A stretch of 64,000 nt of DNA, taken from NCBI GenBank assembly GCA_044226205.1, contig JBGAHL010000004.1, forward strand, positions 62,001 to 126,000, in the 5' to 3' direction. This document shows, piece after piece, positions 1 through 7,583 of this stretch. The notes beneath the pieces are model-generated. The model worked only from the letters and a program-made list of their open reading frames with translations. It made no database searches and was not told the origin of the DNA. This DNA is from M3007 sp044226205. GTDB taxonomy: Bacteria; Bacteroidota; Bacteroidia; Chitinophagales; Saprospiraceae. The position numbers were made by a program, and so were the translations under genes. Numbering within the stretch: the stretch's first letter is position 1; each line of letters opens with the position of its first letter.

Positions 1-1
1 T

Positions 2-37
2 CCGGCTCCCATTCCGCCCGATGCGGCCAAAAGCTGA
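2..37 (+). CDS. possible 3' end of a gene cut by the window edge
   Basis: In frame 2 the first bases read PAPIPPDAAKS followed by TGA at 35-37, and an intrinsic terminator follows about 28 bp later. The only support is that terminator and the position; eleven codons are too few for any product call. It could equally be non-coding. Confidence 0.2.
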   Translation, partial: PAPIPPDAAKS

Positions 38-64
38 TTGCGCTTCTATCTGCAAACCCCGGGG

Positions 65-102
65 CCTGGCCGATAAAATATCGGTCCAGGTCTCTTTTTT
101 TT
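65..102 (+). terminator. intrinsic terminator of the gene left of the window
   Basis: An 11-bp stem (65-75 with 79-90, one bulged T at 85) closes a three-base loop and is followed by TCTC and a run of T on the plus strand. It separates the upstream transcript from the gene starting at 157. Confidence 0.6.
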
Positions 103-156
103 GGAAAAAACACGCGCAGCATCGAATCTTGTAGGGCCAAGTCAAACCCTACTGCT

Positions 157-924
157 ATGCTCCTCGTTATTGCCCCTTTTTTGATTCCCCTGTTCTTTGC
201 CGTTACCGCCGCTGCGTTTGCCGCCGGCGTTCGTTTTCGCCGGGCTGAAATGGACCGGCAACGTCGGCTGCAATTGTCCGAACTGGCCCGCCGGCTGGGC
301 CTTCAGTTTCGGGAAAAAGACGATTTCGGACTGCTCCAGCAACTGAAAAACTTCGACCTGTTCTTCCGCCGTCGACGGTGGTTTCACAGCGGCCAGATCG
401 CCAATGTCATGTCGGGCCGCGTAGGCGAAACCGAGGTGTATTTGTTCGACTACATCTACTACGTGTCTTCCAACAACAGCCGCCGCCGCATCGTGCAAAC
501 GGTGTTTTTTGCCAACGACAAAAACTGGTTTTTGCCCAATTTCAAACTGGAGCCCGAAACCTGGTACCACAAGGTGATGGACCGCCTGGGCATGTCGGCC
601 GACATCAATTTCGAAGAACACCCCGAGTTTTCCGACAATTTCCGGCTCAAAGGCGAACTGGCCGACCTGATCCGCGACAAGTTTTCCACTTCCGTCCGCG
701 ACTTCCTCACCGATCGCCCGCCGTCCCACCTCGAAGGCAACAACTACTATTTCATTGCCTACAAACCCAGAAAAAAACTCAATGCCGACGAGGCGGAGAT
801 CTTTTTTGAAAACTGCAGTCACCTCGTCGAACTGCTGAAAAAAGAAGGCAAAACGGAATTGCTCAATCTGGCCGAACTCAAACCCCTGGAAATGCCGGAA
901 AAACTGCGCAAGGAGAACGAGTAA
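157..924 (+). CDS. conserved membrane-anchored protein of unknown function
   Basis: A 255-aa protein I cannot assign to a named family. Residues 2-23 form one hydrophobic segment followed by an Arg-rich stretch (RFRRAEMDRQRR), which predicts a single N-terminal anchor with the rest of the protein in the cytoplasm. The body is soluble and rich in aromatic residues (for example YLFDYIYYVSSNNSRRR around 92-108). The overall pattern resembles unnamed families seen in planctomycetes and Bacteroidota in which a small domain follows a membrane anchor, but that is memory, not a search. The ATG at 157 puts the anchor at the N-terminus. It follows a terminator and is convergent with the permease gene ending at 1307, so it is probably transcribed alone. 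Confidence 0.75.
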   Translation: MLLVIAPFLIPLFFAVTAAAFAAGVRFRRAEMDRQRRLQLSELARRLGLQFREKDDFGLLQQLKNFDLFFRRRRWFHSGQIANVMSGRVGETEVYLFDYIYYVSSNNSRRRIVQTVFFANDKNWFLPNFKLEPETWYHKVMDRLGMSADINFEEHPEFSDNFRLKGELADLIRDKFSTSVRDFLTDRPPSHLEGNNYYFIAYKPRKKLNADEAEIFFENCSHLVELLKKEGKTELLNLAELKPLEMPEKLRKENE

Positions 925-976
925 CCGGCACTTCGCTTATTCTGCAGTGACCTGAGTTGCCGGGTCTTGTTATTTT

Positions 977-1149
977 GTAAAAACTTAGGCAGGGGCAGCG
1001 CCCCGAAAGATTTGTAGCAAATGGTGGAGACTACAGGTTCGGAGGGGCAGCGCCCCGAAAGATGTTTCGGGGCGCTGCCCCTCCGGGATGGATTTTGGCA
1101 CAAAAAGACTACAAATATCACGGGGCGCTGCCCCTGCCTAAGTTTTTAC
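977..1149. repeat. dispersed palindromic element, family A, copy 1
   Basis: A 173-bp imperfect palindrome starting GTAAAAACTTAGGCAGGGGC and ending with the reverse complement of that end. It contains four GGGGCAGCGCCCC/GGGGCGCTGCCCC blocks and the phrase GTAGCAAATGGTGGAG. A second, more complete copy lies at 9875-10050. It sits in the 382-bp gap between convergent genes (924 and 1307). Short open frames across it are by-products of the palindrome and no transposase is present. It resembles a REP/MITE-like non-autonomous element. Confidence 0.8.
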
Positions 1150-1251
1150 CTTTACCTTTTGGCCCTGCTTCCGACCACCAAGGGTAGTTACATGGCCACT
1201 CACGAAGATTCCAGTATTCCAAAGTAGTGGAAAACACCAAGCACGGCCCAA

Positions 1252-1285
1252 ACTGACGGGGTGACTCCAAAGTCACCCCGTCAGT
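1252..1285. repeat. 34-bp perfect palindrome, family B, copy 1
   Basis: The arms are ACTGACGGGGTGACT and its exact reverse complement around a four-base centre CCAA. The same element lies at 16315-16348 with centre TTGG, that is, as the exact reverse complement of this copy. Both copies sit between convergent genes. No T-tract follows on either strand, so it is not a typical intrinsic terminator, although it could stop or stabilise transcripts as a 15-bp hairpin. Confidence 0.75.
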
Positions 1286-1306
1286 AACACTGCCTCAATC
1301 AAATAC

Positions 1307-3694
1307 TTATTCGCTTTTCAGGGATTTTACCGGATCTGTCAAAGCGGCTTTCAAGCCTTGAAAACCGACCGTCAGCAACCCGACCGTCAGGGCCAGCAAA
1401 CCGGCCAGCGCAAACATCCATCCCCGAAGTTCGATTCGATACGCAAAATCCTGCAACCAGCGCTGCGTCAGCCAGATGGCCAAAGGCGTGGCAAGCACGA
1501 CGGCCACCGCGATCAAGGGCATGAAATCGGAGGCCAGCAGCCGGGTAATGCTGCCGACCGAAGCGCCGAGCACCCTCCGGATTCCAATCTCGCGGGTGCG
1601 CTGTTCGGCTGCGAAAGCGGCCAGACCAAACAGCCCCAGGCAGGACACAAAAATTGAAAGGATGGAGAAAATCAGCATCACACGGGCCGTGCGTTGGTCT
1701 TTGCGGTACAATTTTTCAAAAACATCGTCGAGAAAACGCGCCTCGAAAGGTGATTCCGGCAAGGTCGCATGAAACGCCGCTTCGATCTGTTGCATCGTGC
1801 GCGGCAGGTCCGCAGTATTGACTTTGACCAGCAGATTGCGCATGGGTTCGGTATCTCCGTCGTGAAACGCGTAGGCGCCGATGGCTTTGTGCAGACTTTC
1901 TGCATGAAAATCATCGATTACGCCCGTTATGACGGCATTCGGCCCCAATTGGCAAACGACTTTTTTGCCGATGGCGCCCTCGGGCGAATACCCGAGGTAT
2001 TCCACCGCTTTGCGACTCAACACGACGTGCGTTATGGTATCGTCCGCGGCTTTTGCAGACAGGCCCGTACCTGCGAGCAGATGAAGCCCCAGGACATTTT
2101 CCATGCCCGGCCCGCAATGATTGGTCGCCAGATCGAGGCCGTCGGCGGCATCTTCCGTCTGAAAAAGGGTGCGCCGGCTCGGTTTGCCGCCGGGGTAAGT
2201 TTGCGCCGCACAAACGGCGCTTACCGATCCGAGTGACTGGCAAGCTTGCACCAGGGCATCCAGGCGGGCCGACTCTCCGGCCGCGGCAGTATTGATGGCC
2301 AGCACTTGTCGGGGTTTGAAACCCAGGTCTTTTTGCTGCACAAACTGCATTTGCCGGTACAACACCACCGTGCAGACGATCAGCGCTACCGATGCGGTAA
2401 ACTGCGCGGTCACGAGCCCGCGCCGCAGCCAGCCCGCGCCGGTATCGCGGCGGAAACTGGTTTGCAGGAGGTTTTTGGGTAAAAATGACGTCAGTACAAA
2501 GGCCGGATAAGCGCCGGCAGAAAAGGTGATCGCCAGACCAACGCCGGCCATGATGGCCAGGTTGGAGGGCAAAAACAGATCGGCATAGTGCAATTGACTG
2601 TCAGCCAATTGATTAAACATTGGAACCGCGAGGAAAAGCCCCCCCAGGGCCAGTATCATGGACACGCTCACCAGCACGCCGGTTTCGGCGTAAAAACGCA
2701 GGCCCAGCCGGCTGCGCGAAGCGCCCATCGTTTTGTGAATGCCGACCTCCCTGAACCGCAACTGGGAACGCGCCGTCGCCAGGTTCATGTAATTGAAGCA
2801 CGCGATCAGCAGCACCGCCAAAGCCAGGGCGGCCAGCAAACCCACCTGACGCGGGTCGCCGGGCCGGGCATCGCTGCTGCTCATTTGGGAGGAAAACAGG
2901 TGGACATCGGCCAGCGGCTGCAACCACAGGCTGTAATTCTGCTCGGCTTTTGGCACGTTCTGATCGAGCAGGGCAGCCATCTGCCGTTCCACGGAGGCGC
3001 GTTCGGCGCCGGGCCCGAGCAGCACCCAGGTTTCAAAACTGGCATTGTCCCAGGTCTGGCGATTGTTGGCCCATCGAATGGTGCAAAAAGAGCCGATCAT
3101 ATCGGCGTCCAGGGAGGACGTAGCCGGAAAATCTTCAAAAACGGCCCCGACCTCCACGGGCTTCATTTGGTCGATTTGCAGGGTTTGGCCGAGGGGCAAT
3201 TCGGTGCCGAAATATCTGAGCGCCGCTGAACGACTCAACGCCACCGCGCTGGGTCGGCCGAGGGTGGCTTTCAGGTCGCCGGCCAGTACCGGCAGGTCGA
3301 AGATGTCCGTCAGCTCGGGGTCGGCCCAGAGCAGGTTGTTTTCCACCAGTTTTTTGTCGCCCGCCACGATGAATGCCGGCTTGCCGAATTCGTGACGGAG
3401 GATGCGCGCCGTCTGCCCGACCGCAGGGATCTGCGCTTTCATGGCCGGACCGACCGCATTGGGCGCCTCGGCAAGCCGCTCCATTGGTCCCTCCGGGTTG
3501 GGCATATCCAGAATGACCCGATAAATCTGCCGCAATTGCCGGTGGTAGCGATCGAACGACAACTCCTGTCGCACATGGAGCAGAAGCAGGATCGAGACGC
3601 TGAGCCCGAGGGCAAGTCCGAGCACGTTCAGGCCTGTGAACAGCGGGCTTTTCAACAAAGAGCGGCTGGCTATTTTGAAAAAATGACGAAGCAT
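1307..3694 (-). CDS. MacB/FtsX-type ABC transporter permease
   Basis: A 795-aa inner-membrane permease of the MacB/FtsX superfamily in the duplicated form common in Bacteroidota. It starts MLRHFFKIASRSLLKSPLF, followed by the first membrane helix, then a periplasmic MacB_PCD-like region (about 45-260), an FtsX core with three helices (about 285-410), a second periplasmic region (about 430-640) and a second FtsX core (about 670-790) containing RTREIGIRRVLGAS. Such proteins couple a cytoplasmic ATPase to export or mechanotransmission across the periplasm. No ATPase gene is in the window. The next gene upstream (3725-6184) is a paralogue 30 bp away, with a near-identical C-terminal motif (WLQDFAYRIEL, KAALT-P-SLKSE), so this is a tandem duplication in one operon. 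The substrate is unknown. Confidence 0.9.
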   Translation of the reverse strand: MLRHFFKIASRSLLKSPLFTGLNVLGLALGLSVSILLLLHVRQELSFDRYHRQLRQIYRVILDMPNPEGPMERLAEAPNAVGPAMKAQIPAVGQTARILRHEFGKPAFIVAGDKKLVENNLLWADPELTDIFDLPVLAGDLKATLGRPSAVALSRSAALRYFGTELPLGQTLQIDQMKPVEVGAVFEDFPATSSLDADMIGSFCTIRWANNRQTWDNASFETWVLLGPGAERASVERQMAALLDQNVPKAEQNYSLWLQPLADVHLFSSQMSSSDARPGDPRQVGLLAALALAVLLIACFNYMNLATARSQLRFREVGIHKTMGASRSRLGLRFYAETGVLVSVSMILALGGLFLAVPMFNQLADSQLHYADLFLPSNLAIMAGVGLAITFSAGAYPAFVLTSFLPKNLLQTSFRRDTGAGWLRRGLVTAQFTASVALIVCTVVLYRQMQFVQQKDLGFKPRQVLAINTAAAGESARLDALVQACQSLGSVSAVCAAQTYPGGKPSRRTLFQTEDAADGLDLATNHCGPGMENVLGLHLLAGTGLSAKAADDTITHVVLSRKAVEYLGYSPEGAIGKKVVCQLGPNAVITGVIDDFHAESLHKAIGAYAFHDGDTEPMRNLLVKVNTADLPRTMQQIEAAFHATLPESPFEARFLDDVFEKLYRKDQRTARVMLIFSILSIFVSCLGLFGLAAFAAEQRTREIGIRRVLGASVGSITRLLASDFMPLIAVAVVLATPLAIWLTQRWLQDFAYRIELRGWMFALAGLLALTVGLLTVGFQGLKAALTDPVKSLKSE

Positions 3695-3724
3695 CGGGTT
3701 GTTGTTTTGGTAAAAAATTATTGG

Positions 3725-6184
3725 TCACTCACTTTTCAAACTGTTGACCGGGTTGGTCAGCGCGGCTTTTATGCTTTGCATACTCACCGTGAGGCATGCT
3801 ATGACGATGGCCGTGAGGCCCGAAATCGCCACCATCCACCATTCCAGTTCGATGCGGTAGGCAAAATCCTGCAACCAGCGGTCCATGACCCACCAGGCAA
3901 GCGGCGACGCAATCACGATGGCGATGAGCACCAGCCGCAAAAAATCGCCGGCCAACATCCCTGTAATGCCCGCCACCGAGGCGCCGAGCACTTTTCGGAT
4001 GCCGATTTCCTTGGTGCGGCGTTCGGCTGCAAAAGCCGCGAGGCCAAACAAACCCAGGCAGGAAATGACAATGGCGATACCGGTAAAGCTGCCTACCAGG
4101 GCCGCCATTTGTCGGTCGTTTTTGTAGTTTTTGTCAAAATCCTCATCGATAAAACTGTACTCGAAAGGCTCGCCGGGCACCAGTTTTTGCCAAATAGCCG
4201 ACAAACTGGCCAGCAAAGGCTGCAAGTCCCGGGTATTGGCCCGGGCAATCAGGTAATTGTATTGCGGCACGTTGTTGAGCAAAAACCCGTACGGCTCGAT
4301 GGGCCGATGCAAATCCTCAAAGTGAAAATCGCGCACCACACCGATCACCTCGAAACGGTACTCCCGGTCGGGCCAGCTGAACCGGACGACCTTGCCCAGG
4401 GCGAGATCCGGCGACGGGTAGCCCAGTTTTTTGACGGCCGTTTCGTTGAGAATGATCTTGCTGGCCGTATCGGCCGGGAAAGACGCCGAAAACAAACGCC
4501 CGGCCACCGGCTCGATGCCCAACACCTGCAAATAATCCTGGTCCACCCAGTTCATCCGCGTGACGACGATTTGTTCGATCGACTGGTCTTCGCGGTACAG
4601 CGACATGTCGGACGCGTTCATCAAACCCGGGTAAAACTGGGTTGCGCCCGCGCCGACCACCCGGCTGTCGCGCAGCAATTCCGCTTTCAGCGGTTCGTAA
4701 GCCGCCTGCGAAGCCTGGCTCAGCAAGGGCAGCACAATCTGTTGTTCTTTATAAAAACCGAGGTTTTTCGATTGCATGTACTGCATTTGCCGCCCGATGA
4801 CCACCGAGGCGAGGATCAGCCCCGCGGAAATGACAAACTGGAAAACCACCAGCCCCTTGCGCAACAAGGCTGCCGAAAGCGGATTGCCCACCTTCCCTTT
4901 CAACACGGCCACCGGACGGAACGACGACAGGTAAAAAGCCGGGTAAAGGCCCGCCAGCACGCCCGTCAGCAGGGTCAGCCCCATAAAACCGCCGATGATT
5001 CCCGGCGATTTTTGCCACGAAAGGCTCAGGTGCCGCTCCGCCAGCTGGTTGAAAAGTGGCAGCGCCAGCGCCGTCAGCCCGAGGGCAATGACAAAGGAAA
5101 CCACGGCGATCAGCATGGATTCGCCGAGAAACTGCCCGATCAGGTTGAAACGGGTGGCGCCAACGGCTTTTCGCACCCCGACCTCGTTCGCCCGGCGCGA
5201 CGAACGCGCCGTGGAGAGGTTCATAAAATTGACGCAGGCAATCAGCAAAGTGAATGCGGCGATGGAGCCCAGGATGTACAGATAGGTGACGCTTCCGCCG
5301 CTTTTGCCAATGCCGGAAAGGTGTACGTCGCTTACAGAAACGAGGAATTGTTTTTTCCCGAAGCCTCGGGCTTTCAGGTCGGCCGACATGCGTTTTTCCA
5401 CAAAAGCGGGCATTTTGGCATTCAGGGCTTCAATATTGGCGCCCGGCCGCAAGAGCAAGTAGGTATCGAACATGTTGTTGGAGGCCAGGTTGGTCGTTCG
5501 TCGAACAAAATCGCCCATGCCGCCGGAATACATCGACATGAAAAAACGCCCCTTGATCTGGGTCGGCGACTCCGGCTTGCGAAACACGCCCGTAACCCGG
5601 AAATCGAGATCGCCCTCCTCGAACCAGTTGTTGCTGATGCGCACCACTTTGCCGTAGGCAGGCTCGTTGCCAAACAATTTGCGCGCGATCTCTTCGGTCA
5701 GCACGACCGTGTTGGGTTCGCTCAGCGCTTTGGCCGGGTTGCCTTCGATAAAGTCGTAGGTAAACAGTTCAAAAAACGAGGAGTCGGCGAAGTAGCCGCC
5801 GGGCTCATTGAACGACTTGAGGATCTGACCGTTGTCGACGGATCGGATCAGGGTTTTTTCCCGGTCGAAAACGGCTTGCAGACGGGCTGTTTTTTCGATC
5901 TCCGGAAACTCCTCCATCATCACGCCGCCAAGCGGGCAGGGCGTGTTGAATGTGCGGCTGTCGGGGTCTTCGGCTTTATCCTGCTCCCGAATAAAGGTCG
6001 TGCCCACCCGGCAAAGGTCGCCCACCCGGGCATGGTGCCGATCGAAGTGGGTTTCTTCATAAATGTACAGGGAAATGAGCAGGCAACAGGTCAGGCCGAC
6101 CGAGAGGCCGACCATGTTCACGCCGGTGAAAAACTTGTTTTTCCACAACTGGCGCAGGGCGATGTTCAGGTAATTGCGAAGCAT
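3725..6184 (-). CDS. MacB/FtsX-type ABC transporter permease
   Basis: Paralogue of the downstream permease, 819 aa from the ATG at 6184 (MLRNYLNIALRQLWKNKFF). An in-frame ATG five codons upstream would add MPVLP; I chose the inner one because it aligns with the MLRHF start of the paralogue. It has the same duplicated architecture: N-terminal helix, MacB_PCD-like periplasmic domain, FtsX core containing TARSSRRANEVGVRKAVGA, second periplasmic domain, and second FtsX core containing RRTKEIGIRKVLGAS. The two genes are 30 bp apart and presumably co-transcribed. The ATPase partner must be encoded elsewhere. The role is not predictable from sequence; relatives export peptides or lipoproteins, or act in stress responses. 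Confidence 0.9.
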   Translation of the reverse strand: MLRNYLNIALRQLWKNKFFTGVNMVGLSVGLTCCLLISLYIYEETHFDRHHARVGDLCRVGTTFIREQDKAEDPDSRTFNTPCPLGGVMMEEFPEIEKTARLQAVFDREKTLIRSVDNGQILKSFNEPGGYFADSSFFELFTYDFIEGNPAKALSEPNTVVLTEEIARKLFGNEPAYGKVVRISNNWFEEGDLDFRVTGVFRKPESPTQIKGRFFMSMYSGGMGDFVRRTTNLASNNMFDTYLLLRPGANIEALNAKMPAFVEKRMSADLKARGFGKKQFLVSVSDVHLSGIGKSGGSVTYLYILGSIAAFTLLIACVNFMNLSTARSSRRANEVGVRKAVGATRFNLIGQFLGESMLIAVVSFVIALGLTALALPLFNQLAERHLSLSWQKSPGIIGGFMGLTLLTGVLAGLYPAFYLSSFRPVAVLKGKVGNPLSAALLRKGLVVFQFVISAGLILASVVIGRQMQYMQSKNLGFYKEQQIVLPLLSQASQAAYEPLKAELLRDSRVVGAGATQFYPGLMNASDMSLYREDQSIEQIVVTRMNWVDQDYLQVLGIEPVAGRLFSASFPADTASKIILNETAVKKLGYPSPDLALGKVVRFSWPDREYRFEVIGVVRDFHFEDLHRPIEPYGFLLNNVPQYNYLIARANTRDLQPLLASLSAIWQKLVPGEPFEYSFIDEDFDKNYKNDRQMAALVGSFTGIAIVISCLGLFGLAAFAAERRTKEIGIRKVLGASVAGITGMLAGDFLRLVLIAIVIASPLAWWVMDRWLQDFAYRIELEWWMVAISGLTAIVIACLTVSMQSIKAALTNPVNSLKSE

Positions 6185-6373
6185 AGGCAGAACCGGCATC
6201 TGGCCGGCTCTTCAATCCATCAGAGTTTGTGCCGGTTTTTTATTTAATTGGTTTTCAATTTTTTATAAAAAATACAGTCCAAAAAAAGTGTCCGATTCCG
6301 GACAAACGTGTGCGCGTTCGGACGGGAAATCGCGCCTGTATTCGGCAGCAGCGTCATGGCGGATCGATAGAGA

Positions 6374-6442
6374 TTCACCGCCAAGACGCAAAGACGCAAA
6401 GAAATTCGCGAGCCCTTCGCGTCTCCGCGCCTTCGCGGTGAA
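6374..6442. repeat. CACCGCCAAGACGC-type palindromic repeat
   Basis: The ends TTCACCGC (6374-6381) and GCGGTGAA (6435-6442) are inverted repeats. Between them lie a direct repeat of AAGACGC and an imperfect second arm CTTCGCGTCTCCGCGCCTTCG. Elements with this wording are a widespread class of short dispersed palindromes in many bacterial phyla. It lies in the 275-bp gap between two minus-strand genes, with a TTTTTT run just right of it on the plus strand. Confidence 0.55.
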
Positions 6443-6459
6443 AGTTTTTTCAGACCCGC

Positions 6460-7482
6460 CTAATGTATCACAAACTCCACCCTTCGGTTGCGGACATCGT
6501 TGCCGTCTTTCACCAGGGGTCGGGAGTCGCCGTACCCGACGGCTTTGATCCGGTCGGCGGCAACGCCTTTTTTGACGAGGTAACTGGCCACGGCGCGAGC
6601 CCGAAGTTCGGACAGTTCCTGGTTTTTGGCGGTGTCACCCACTTTGTCGGTGTGCCCCGCGATATCGAGACGCAATTCCGGGTGACGCAGTAAAAATGCT
6701 GCCAGCCGATCTAGCTCGGGGGTGGATTCCGGCAACATTTCAGGCTTGCTTTTGACGAAATGAATGTTTTTGGGCAGGTATTTTTCGATGGTATCCGTGC
6801 TGACTGGCTCAGGTTTCGGCTGAGGAGCAGGTGTCGTAGCGGCAACCTGGGATTGGGGTTTTGGCTGAGGTTTTGGCTTTGTCGTCTGTTGCGTTGCCGG
6901 CCGGGTTGCAGGTTTCGACACGACGGGTGCAGGCGCTGCGGACGGGGCCGGGGTTGCCGCGGCCGGGCGTTCGGGCTGAAAATAATAGCGGCTATCGATC
7001 AGTTTGTCGTTGTAGCCGAAAGCGCCGCCAAAGACCGGCTCGTCGCCCGGGAGTTGCCAGAACAGCTGGATTTCGCCCTCGAACATGCCGTTGTAGTACT
7101 CGACCTGGAGATCGTACATCTGGCCGGCTTCAAGCCAGATTTTGCCGGAAAACGGCTTGGAATCGTTCAGGTACCAGGCATCGATGACCAGTCGGTTGCC
7201 GACACGGACCCGAATGCCGTCGTCCACATGGGCACGAAAGAGGTATTCGCCCGTTTTGGGCGCTTGGATGCGGCCGGTCCAGCGGATGGAAAAATTGTCG
7301 GGGCGCATGCCTGCTGCGGGCGCCACATTGTCCCAGACGAAGTTGATCTGCGGGTCGGTGCGGGAAAACACCTTTTTGTCGAAGCGGGCGCCGTCGAAGT
7401 ATTCGCCGTGCAGGCCTTGTTGGGCGTAGGTCAAAGAAGCGAAGCAGATGCCGAGGAGCACCTGGAAAAATTTGTTTTTCAT
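6460..7482 (-). CDS. PA14 domain - OmpA peptidoglycan-binding fusion protein
   Basis: A 340-aa secreted or outer-membrane-associated protein. Residues 1-20 are a signal peptide ending at TYAQ. Residues about 22-150 form a PA14 domain (GLHGEYFDG start, FSIRWTGRIQAPKTGEYLF, HVDDGIRVRVG, YYNGMFEGEIQLFW), a fold that binds glycans in adhesins and glycosidases. Residues about 170-235 are a Pro/Ala/Lys-rich linker. Residues about 236-340 are an OmpA C-terminal domain (HTDKVGD, AVASYLVKKGV, GYGDSRPL, NRRVEF), which binds peptidoglycan. The combination suggests a wall-tethered glycan-binding protein in the periplasm. The start codon abuts a structured palindromic element (7483-7556). It lies downstream of another secreted protein gene (7584-8597). 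Confidence 0.88.
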   Translation of the reverse strand: MKNKFFQVLLGICFASLTYAQQGLHGEYFDGARFDKKVFSRTDPQINFVWDNVAPAAGMRPDNFSIRWTGRIQAPKTGEYLFRAHVDDGIRVRVGNRLVIDAWYLNDSKPFSGKIWLEAGQMYDLQVEYYNGMFEGEIQLFWQLPGDEPVFGGAFGYNDKLIDSRYYFQPERPAAATPAPSAAPAPVVSKPATRPATQQTTKPKPQPKPQSQVAATTPAPQPKPEPVSTDTIEKYLPKNIHFVKSKPEMLPESTPELDRLAAFLLRHPELRLDIAGHTDKVGDTAKNQELSELRARAVASYLVKKGVAADRIKAVGYGDSRPLVKDGNDVRNRRVEFVIH

Positions 7483-7556
7483 AGCCGTCGTTGTTCAACT
7501 TTTCAAAAGTTGCGGACTTTGGGCACGCGGCCCAAAGTCTTCGATACACGACGGCT
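7483..7556. repeat. three-way-junction palindrome abutting a start codon
   Basis: An outer 9-bp stem AGCCGTCGT (7483-7491) with ACGACGGCT (7548-7556) encloses two further perfect inverted repeats: CAACTTTT/AAAAGTTG (7496-7512) and GACTTTGGG/CCCAAAGTC (7515-7523 with 7531-7539). Folded, this gives a cloverleaf-like cruciform with two arms. It begins at the base next to the ATG of the PA14-OmpA gene and fills most of the 101-bp gap. It could be a 5' UTR structure controlling translation, or another dispersed palindrome family. Confidence 0.6.
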
Positions 7557-7583
7557 TTTTGTCGATGGAGGTTACAGCAGCCC

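Noticed and set aside
819..1121. Short frames across the family A elements (also near 9918-10042)
   Set aside because: They arise from the palindrome itself and share only its translated repeats; no start signals or known domains.
3392..6247. 951-codon plus-strand frame across the permease genes
   Set aside because: Composition is His/Arg/Gln-rich without motifs, and the minus strand carries complete FtsX proteins.
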